Positions 52,511-64,000 of a DNA stretch of 64,000 nucleotides are shown here, piece by piece. The stretch is from the NCBI RefSeq assembly GCF_029017505.1, contig NZ_JAQGEI010000027.1, forward strand, positions 1-64,000, given 5' to 3'. The notes under the pieces were generated by a model that saw nothing but the letters and a program-made list of their open reading frames with translations, was not told the origin of the DNA and did not search any database. Made by a program: the position numbers and the translations under genes. Every line of letters starts with the position of its first letter. The first letter of the stretch is position 1. Source of the DNA: Sedimenticola hydrogenitrophicus (GTDB lineage Bacteria; Pseudomonadota; Gammaproteobacteria; Chromatiales; Chromatiaceae).

Positions 52511-55057
52511 ATGCTCCAAAGGCTGAGAAACTGCTCGCTTTATCGGCAACTGATCATCCCCATGTTCGGTATCGGGCTGTTCTCCCTGCTCGGTACCGTC
52601 TACTTCTCCAATATTCTCAAGGAGTCGGTGGCCGCGCTGGACACGGTCTATGTTGACGGCGACATCAGGCTGCACAACCTCGAACAGATAGAGAAACAGG
52701 TCACCTTTTACCGGGCACTGAGCCTTCGGCACCTGACGACGGAAAGTTTCAGCAGCATGGAGGAGATCAATCAGCAACTGCAGCAGACCCGTCGGAAGAT
52801 CCTGGACGCCCTGCCGGGTGCCCGCACCGCCCCTGCGGTAACAGAACAACCGTTGCCGGAAAGCGACGAATACACTCACGACCTCGCCGCTGCCCTGCGA
52901 AGCTATTTTGGTGAGACCGGCGTTGCGATCAAACTGAGTGCCGAGTTTGAAAAAGAGGCCGCGTTTATCCTGCTCAGCCGCGTCGAATCGAAATACGTAC
53001 CCCGCATCATGGAGATCACATCGCAACTGATCCGTCATGAGTTCGAAGACATTGCCGTTTCGCGCCAAGTGCTCATGTCGGTCGCCACGCAAAATCTTTA
53101 TATCACTATCGCCATCGGCATCAGTGGCGGAGGCCTGCTGCTGTTGATCGCCTTTGCCGTGATCCGCGGCGTTACCCGACGGTTGTCGCGACTGCTCACC
53201 TGGTCCCAGGCGATATCGGAGGGAAATTATTCCGTCCCCCTCACCCAGGATTCCAGCGATGAGGTAGGACAACTGACCCAGGCGATGATGGAGATGGCGG
53301 ACAGCGTCTCCGACGCACATGGCAAGCTGGAGACGGCGAAAAAAAACGCGGAATCGATTGCCGAAGCCCTGCAGATCTATGCCAACGCCTTTGAGAACAG
53401 CGGCGAGGCGATTCTCATCACGGACCGGAATAATCACATTATCAACGTCAACACCGCGTTTACCCGGCAGACCGGCTACGAGCTGGCGGAAATTGCCGGC
53501 AGGAATCCGCGAATACTTTCGGGCGGCAACACCACCACCGGCACCTACCGCGAGATGTGGCAGGCCCTGGAGAAAAACAGCTTCTGGCAAGGCGAGCTGT
53601 GGGACAAAAAGAAGTCCGGCGAACTCTATCCCAAATGGGCGGCAATTTCCGTCATCCGCGATCCGCACGGCGAGGTCCTGTTCCATATCGCCAGCTTCAC
53701 CGATATCAGCGATCGCAAGGCGGCCGAAGCCAGAATCGAACATCTGGCCCACTATGACATGCTCACCGGACTGCTCAATCGCTTCAGCCTGGAGAGCCGC
53801 ATGGAACAGGCCATACTGGCGGCAAAAAGGGATAATCAGCAACTGGCCGTGCTGTTTGTCGATCTCGATCGCTTCAAATATATCAACGACTCGATGGGAC
53901 ACCAGGTGGGTGACCAGCTGCTGATCGAGGTGGCCAGCCGGTTGAAGGAGTGCGTCAGGGAGAGTGATATTGTTGCCCGGATCGGTGGTGATGAGTTTGT
54001 CCTCGTGCTCACCGGGCTGAAGGATACCAACCGGGTACCCACCCTGGCCGGGAATATCATCGATCGTATTTCGCAACCCTATACCGTCAATGACAACGTA
54101 TTCGACAGCAGCCCGAGTATCGGTATCAGCATCTATCCCGACGATGGCGACAACATCGATGAGCTGTTGAAGAACAGCGACATCGCCATGTATCACGCCA
54201 AGAATCAGGGCAGAAGGAACTTTCAGTTTTTCACCGAGCATCTGCTGGTGGCCTCCGAGGAGCGGCTTGATTTCGAACACCAACTGCGTAGCGCCCTCGA
54301 ACTCGACCAGTTCGAACTCTACTATCAGGCACAGGTCCACACTCAAGGCAACCACATCTACGGCATGGAGGCGCTTATCCGCTGGAATCACCCGGTACGT
54401 GGCTTCATCGGTCCCGACCGGTTTATTCCGATCGCCGAGGAGATCGACGTAATCCAGCAACTGGGGGCCTGGGTTATCGACGAGGCCTGCCGGCAACTGG
54501 CGATCTGGAAGCAGACCACCACCAACCCCCTGCAGATCTCCGTCAATCTCTCGGCCAAGCAGCTGCACTCGGATACGCTGATCGAGACCGTGCGCGAGGT
54601 CATGGAGCAGCACCGAATCCGGGAGGGGGAACTGGAGCTGGAGATCACCGAGACTGCCACGATGTCCGATCCCGAACTGGCGGTACGCCAGCTCAACAGA
54701 TTGAATCAGCTGGGGGTGAGCTTGGCGATTGATGACTTTGGTACCGGCTACTCCTCCCTCGCCTACCTGAAAAAGCTGCCGATCAACACTCTCAAGCTCG
54801 ATAGAGCCTTCGTCGGCGACATTGAGAACGACCGCAACGACGCCGAGATCTGCATGGCCACCATCGCCCTCGCCCACAACCTCGGCCTGAAAGTGGTCGC
54901 CGAGGGGGTGGAGACCACCGCCCAGCGAGACTTCCTGGCCGAACACCGCTGTGACTATCTGCAGGGCTACCTGTTCAGCAAACCGGTGCCGCCGGAAGCG
55001 GCCGGCGCGCTACTCGAAGCGCGCCACGCCCCCCGGGAAACAGAGACCTGCCGGTAG
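52511..55057 (+). CDS. Membrane c-di-GMP enzyme with PAS, GGDEF and EAL domains
   Basis: An 848-residue protein. TM1 (about 15-35), a periplasmic helical sensor of about 160 residues, TM2 (about 195-218), a HAMP linker, a PAS domain (about 300-410) and GGDEF (about 420-580) lie in order. The GGDEF domain has an intact active site ARIGGDEFV and an inhibitory RESD I-site five residues before it. The EAL domain (about 595-840) has MEALIRWNH, ISVNLSAKQ, LEITET, DDFGTGYSSL and EGVETT, all intact. It can in principle both make and degrade c-di-GMP. Co-transcribed with the ModA-like protein. Confidence 0.95.
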   Translation: MLQRLRNCSLYRQLIIPMFGIGLFSLLGTVYFSNILKESVAALDTVYVDGDIRLHNLEQIEKQVTFYRALSLRHLTTESFSSMEEINQQLQQTRRKILDALPGARTAPAVTEQPLPESDEYTHDLAAALRSYFGETGVAIKLSAEFEKEAAFILLSRVESKYVPRIMEITSQLIRHEFEDIAVSRQVLMSVATQNLYITIAIGISGGGLLLLIAFAVIRGVTRRLSRLLTWSQAISEGNYSVPLTQDSSDEVGQLTQAMMEMADSVSDAHGKLETAKKNAESIAEALQIYANAFENSGEAILITDRNNHIINVNTAFTRQTGYELAEIAGRNPRILSGGNTTTGTYREMWQALEKNSFWQGELWDKKKSGELYPKWAAISVIRDPHGEVLFHIASFTDISDRKAAEARIEHLAHYDMLTGLLNRFSLESRMEQAILAAKRDNQQLAVLFVDLDRFKYINDSMGHQVGDQLLIEVASRLKECVRESDIVARIGGDEFVLVLTGLKDTNRVPTLAGNIIDRISQPYTVNDNVFDSSPSIGISIYPDDGDNIDELLKNSDIAMYHAKNQGRRNFQFFTEHLLVASEERLDFEHQLRSALELDQFELYYQAQVHTQGNHIYGMEALIRWNHPVRGFIGPDRFIPIAEEIDVIQQLGAWVIDEACRQLAIWKQTTTNPLQISVNLSAKQLHSDTLIETVREVMEQHRIREGELELEITETATMSDPELAVRQLNRLNQLGVSLAIDDFGTGYSSLAYLKKLPINTLKLDRAFVGDIENDRNDAEICMATIALAHNLGLKVVAEGVETTAQRDFLAEHRCDYLQGYLFSKPVPPEAAGALLEARHAPRETETCR

Positions 55058-55111
55058 CCCGCACGGGCCATCACGGCCCCACGAATCCCCGCCTTTCCCG
55101 GCTGGCGCGGT

Positions 55112-55168
55112 TTTCTCACCACTGTTCGTCACGAGAGTATCGAGCCGCAGTAGGACGGTGGTGAGAAA
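55112..55168. repeat. Inverted repeat after the GGDEF-EAL gene
   Basis: TTTCTCACCACTGT pairs with ACGGTGGTGAGAAA (one mismatch) across about 28 bases. There is no T-tract, so it is less a terminator than another palindromic repeat; a single copy is seen in this window. Confidence 0.45.
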
Positions 55169-55245
55169 TGCGGGCTAGAACTGCTCGGTACAGCTGGCGG
55201 GAAACAGCCTCTCAGGCAACGGCCCGACGCGGCCGCCGCTCCGCT

Positions 55246-55845
55246 TCAAGTCACCTTGAACACCCGGCCGCTCATCACCCCGGCAATGGACTTCACATAG
55301 GCCTGGGCGACACGCGTGCCGGCCACCGGCTCGAAACCCGGGAAAAAGCCACCGAACACGTTCACGCTCTCCTCCAGCAGCGCGGGACTGACGACATTGA
55401 TACGGATCCCCTTGGGCAATTCGGTCGCCACCGCCCGTACAAAGTGCTCGATGGCACCGTTGACGGTGCTGGCACTGGTTCCCCAGGCGATAAACTCCTC
55501 ACTCAGGATGCCGCTGGTGAGGGTAATGGAGCCGTTGGGATTCAGATAATCGACGGCCGCCCGCGCGGCATTGATCTGTCCCATCAGTTTGCTGTTCAAC
55601 CCGACGGACCACGCCTCGGCATCCAGATCACTGAAAGGCTTGAAAGCCACTTCGCCGGCGGTCACCACCAACGCATCGAACGGGCCGATCTGGCCGAAAG
55701 CGGTATGGATCGAGTCCGGATCAGCGATATCCAGTTGCACGTCCCCGTGGGTTTTGCCTACCTTGACCACTTCGTGATCCTGTCCCAAGGCCTGAACCAC
55801 GGCCGAGCCGATCGTACCGTTCGCGCCGATAACAACAATTTTCAT
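55246..55845 (-). CDS. Short-chain dehydrogenase/reductase
   Basis: A 199-residue small SDR. The N-terminal VVIGANGTIGSAVVQAL is the cofactor site, DALVVTAGEVAF the NAG-like motif, SITLTSGILS carries the catalytic Ser, and the family Tyr/Lys site is replaced by ASTVNGAIEHFVRAVA without the usual YxxxK. This fits the atypical compact SDRs of the YwnB/short NADPH group; activity is uncertain. It lies alone between repeats. Confidence 0.8.
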   Translation of the reverse strand: MKIVVIGANGTIGSAVVQALGQDHEVVKVGKTHGDVQLDIADPDSIHTAFGQIGPFDALVVTAGEVAFKPFSDLDAEAWSVGLNSKLMGQINAARAAVDYLNPNGSITLTSGILSEEFIAWGTSASTVNGAIEHFVRAVATELPKGIRINVVSPALLEESVNVFGGFFPGFEPVAGTRVAQAYVKSIAGVMSGRVFKVT

Positions 55846-55934
55846 CTCAGTTCTCCTCTATCCGGGTGGTGAATTCAATGGTTTACACTGAAGAAGATGT
55901 TAGCCCCTGTTTTTTGCAGAAAAACCGTAGAAAT

Positions 55935-56101
55935 CAACTCAAGTCTCGGAGTTCAAATGGCATCGTTCAGGGCGGTCCACCCCCTTTCCGGGACCGTCGG
56001 AGGCATGGATGCCGACGCCGAGCGTATAGGGACGTATTCACAGCGTGTCCCGGCAAGGGGGTAGCCCGCCCGGCGTCTGGAGCTGAACTCCGAAACTTGA
56101 G

Positions 56102-56105
<4 letters not shown>
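55935..56105. repeat. Miniature element family G
   Basis: Ends AACTCAAGTCTCGGAGTTCA and TGAACTCCGAAACTTGAGTT are complementary over 20 bases, with one mismatch. The interior contains smaller palindromes (GGCATGGATGCC). The right end includes TTAC at 56102-56105, which is the TAA stop of the minus-strand glutamate synthase. No ORF inside. Confidence 0.75.
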
Positions 56106-62048
<5,943 letters not shown>

Positions 62049-62056
62049 GTGAGAAT

Positions 62057-62618
62057 AGCGAGTCCCTAATATATTGAAGTCACTCGATTGAGTATAGGCA
62101 GTGGCTGCGGTCGGTGCCAGAGAGGTGCAAATAGCCGGCGCACGCCAGGTCCCAGCCACTCTTGTGACGTTTTTGATTTGGTGACGGGTTTCCATCGTTC
62201 TGTTCTGGCGACACAAGCGATGGGACAGAACGCGAAAAGACGGAATATCGGGGTTCTGTTTTTAATCCGTTTGTAAAAGATAATTTGCAACCCGAATAAC
62301 TGATGAAACTGTCTTTTTAAAACGCACTGTTAATGTGCGCAGCAGACTTTTGGATGCATTCTAAAAACACATTCCTGCAGTGCCACCTATTCCTCAATTT
62401 TTCAAAGGCAATATCTAAGATATTGATTTTGAATTTTTAAAAATACGCGCCACACGCATGGCATAGCTTTTGCAAAACCGACAATCGATACAGATACACC
62501 GGTGCGACACGGTCGCTGTAACGCGCTCTTCCAATGAAGTGGCAGTCAGCAAAAGTTTTTTTGGAAGTGCCATGGCAAAGGCATTCCATAAAGCAGTATG
62601 CCTGGTACAGGAGTGACG
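62057..62618. other. AT-richer divergent control region between gltBD and the flavoprotein gene
   Basis: This 560-base spacer must hold the promoters of two divergent nitrogen genes and the true start of gltBD (frame running up to ATG 62216 or 62195). I saw no sigma54 promoter of full consensus, no NtrC palindrome and no convincing RNA gene. A small hairpin GCGAC-ACG-GTCGC and a T-run near 62555-62561 precede the flavoprotein gene and could be part of a leader, which I cannot support further. Confidence 0.35.
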
Positions 62619-64000
62619 ATGTCTCAACCCCTGGCGGTAGTGGAAGCCATGCTTCCCGATGCGACACAAGCGGTAGATGCCCTGCCTGTCGTCATTGTTG
62701 GCAACGGCCCGGTGGGCATGCACACCGCACGGGAAATACTGCGACGCACACCGGATAGTTATCTCGTAATTTATGGTGACGAGCAGCACCAGCCCTATAA
62801 CCGCGTCAGGTTGTCATCCCTGCTGCTCGGCAACAGTGACTGGGAAGAATTACTCGAGCGGATCGAAACGGATGAGCGCAGCCGCATTGAAGAACGCTTC
62901 GGCATTGCCGTAACCGCAATTGATCCGCAACGGAACCTGCTCGAAGACAGTAGCGGCCGACGCCAATCCTACCAGACCCTGGTGCTGGCAACCGGCTCCC
63001 GGCCCCATATCCCCAATATCCCGGGCATCTTCCTGCCGGGCGTATTCACCTTCCGCAACCTGGATGACACCAACCAGCTGGTGGCGCGACGGGCCCGCAG
63101 CCATCACACCGTAGTACTGGGTGGTGGTCTGCTGGGCATGGAGGCCGCGCGGGGCATGCAACGGGGCAATACCCGCGTCACCCTGATCGAACATGCCGAC
63201 CGCCTGCTGGGTGTGCAGCTCGATGATCGCGGTTCACGCCAGTTGGAAAAACGCGTGGCCGCGCTGGGCATCGACATCATTATCGGTAACGGGGTCAAAC
63301 GGGTAGTCGGCGACGCCCGGGTGGAAGGCGTGGCACTGCTATCCGGCGAACGATTGAAATGCGACACCCTCATCATCGCCGCCGGCATTCGGCCGCGCAT
63401 TGAGCTGGCCCGGCAGGCCGGCCTTGCCATCGGCAAAGGCATACGGGTTGGCGACACCATGCAGACCTCGGTCGCCAATATTTATGCGGTGGGTGAATGT
63501 GCCGAACACCGCGACCGGGTATACGGCCTGGTGGCACCGGGACTGGAGCAGGCCGGCGTGGCGGCCTGCCACATCACCGGCCAGGGCACGTCCGGCTATA
63601 CCGGCTCCATCACCTCCAGCCGTCTGAAAGTGGTGGACTGCCCGGTGTTCAGCGCCGGCCCCATGGGTGCGGGAGAAGATCCGTTCCATGGTCATGATCA
63701 TACCTATGCCGATCCACAGCAGGACATCTACCGTAAAATCAAGATTCACCGCCACCGCCTTGTTGGCGCCATCGGCATCGGCGCCTGGGACGAGGACACC
63801 CGCCTGCAACAGGCGATTGCCTGTCGGCAGATTATCTGGCCGTGGCAATTACTGCGCTTTAAACGCCACGGCCTGATCTGGCCCGAAGGCGAACAGCAGG
63901 GCGTCACCCACTGGCCAGCCACCACTCACGTGTGCGTGTGCACCGGCGCCACCCGTGGCAGCATCAGCGAAGCCATTCGTGCCGGGGCGCAGTGTCCCGA
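62619..64000 (+). CDS. NirB/NasC-like FAD-dependent oxidoreductase (5' part, runs off window)
   Basis: An ATG with AGGAG five bases upstream opens a frame of 460 codons with no stop to the window end. It reads VVIVGNGPVGMHTAREIL (FAD), ATGSRPHIPNIPG, the NAD-binding VVLGGGLLGMEAARGMQ, and NIYAVGECAEHRDRVYGLVAP. Near 63930 a BFD-like 2Fe-2S start CVCTGATRGSISEAI follows. This is the plan of NirB and of flavoprotein subunits for nitrate or nitrite assimilation. It is divergent from glutamate synthase, fitting nitrogen assimilation. The rest, needed for exact assignment, is outside. Confidence 0.8.
   Translation, partial: MSQPLAVVEAMLPDATQAVDALPVVIVGNGPVGMHTAREILRRTPDSYLVIYGDEQHQPYNRVRLSSLLLGNSDWEELLERIETDERSRIEERFGIAVTAIDPQRNLLEDSSGRRQSYQTLVLATGSRPHIPNIPGIFLPGVFTFRNLDDTNQLVARRARSHHTVVLGGGLLGMEAARGMQRGNTRVTLIEHADRLLGVQLDDRGSRQLEKRVAALGIDIIIGNGVKRVVGDARVEGVALLSGERLKCDTLIIAAGIRPRIELARQAGLAIGKGIRVGDTMQTSVANIYAVGECAEHRDRVYGLVAPGLEQAGVAACHITGQGTSGYTGSITSSRLKVVDCPVFSAGPMGAGEDPFHGHDHTYADPQQDIYRKIKIHRHRLVGAIGIGAWDEDTRLQQAIACRQIIWPWQLLRFKRHGLIWPEGEQQGVTHWPATTHVCVCTGATRGSISEAIRAGAQCP

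Noticed and set aside
52334-54946. 870-codon antisense frame opposite the GGDEF-EAL gene
   Set aside because: The plus-strand protein has all catalytic motifs; the antisense product has none.
62057-62618. Sigma54 promoter or NtrC site between gltBD and the flavoprotein gene
   Set aside because: TGGCA-like stretches exist but none has a GC pair at the required spacing; no complete NtrC palindrome.

Overview
The window reads as a GC-rich gammaproteobacterial chromosome segment. Evidence is the cmoA-cmoB tRNA-wobble pair, the tesA/ybbA-ybbP cluster, DNA polymerase II, ppk1 and LivHMGF gene styles. The additional F-type ATPase of the N-ATPase class, a fused GltB-GltD, a SulP transporter and the gene mix suggest a marine, probably sulfur-oxidising Chromatiales/Sedimenticola-like bacterium. 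That placement is inference; no rRNA or tRNA gene was found.

Layout. 1-5060: ETF-ubiquinone oxidoreductase behind a sigma70 promoter and a LiuR-like palindrome, then an acyl-CoA dehydrogenase and a hotdog thioesterase (fatty or branched-chain acyl oxidation), then a candidate sRNA with promoter and terminator. 5144-10323: CheX-like protein, a 4Fe-4S protein, polyphosphate kinase and an EamA transporter. 10345-16076 (minus strand): a branched-chain amino acid ABC system, livHMGF, a DUF6867 membrane protein and livK. 16345-20720: PutA without the DNA-binding domain, then an AraC regulator. 20980-24706: alpha/beta hydrolase, acrylyl-CoA reductase-like protein, cmoA-cmoB. 24747-30501: a periplasmic unknown, a cobalamin riboswitch leading into a 27-codon ORF, a small HTH protein and nudC, then a protein joining a metal-site-degenerate ZnuA-like domain to SCO1, and a DUF2889 protein. 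30650-37975: phytase-like esterase, tesA back-to-back with ybbA-ybbP, polB. 38008-45095: metalloprotease-like protein, two-component pair, SulP transporter, NhaA. 45362-51493: N-ATPase operon atpDCQBEFAG. 51737-55057: a ModA-like binding protein followed 6 bp later by a membrane PAS-GGDEF-EAL protein. 55246-64000: an SDR, a fused glutamate synthase with an apparent 5' frameshift, and a divergent NirB-like flavoprotein cut by the window end.

The window is seeded with short, non-coding, palindromic interspersed repeats of at least seven families (called A to G here). Several carry terminal inverted repeats like miniature transposons. Their ends repeatedly coincide with the stop codon of the neighbouring gene, and one separates ybbA from ybbP inside what should be a tight operon.

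The most unusual items are the stop-codon-associated repeats, the ZnuA-like/SCO1 fusion that has lost its three histidine ligands, the riboswitch placed before a small regulator, the N-ATPase without atpR and with an Arg in the alpha-subunit P-loop, the binding protein/c-di-GMP enzyme pair, and the gltBD 5' end. All readings were made by eye; no homology search, folding or codon statistics was run.
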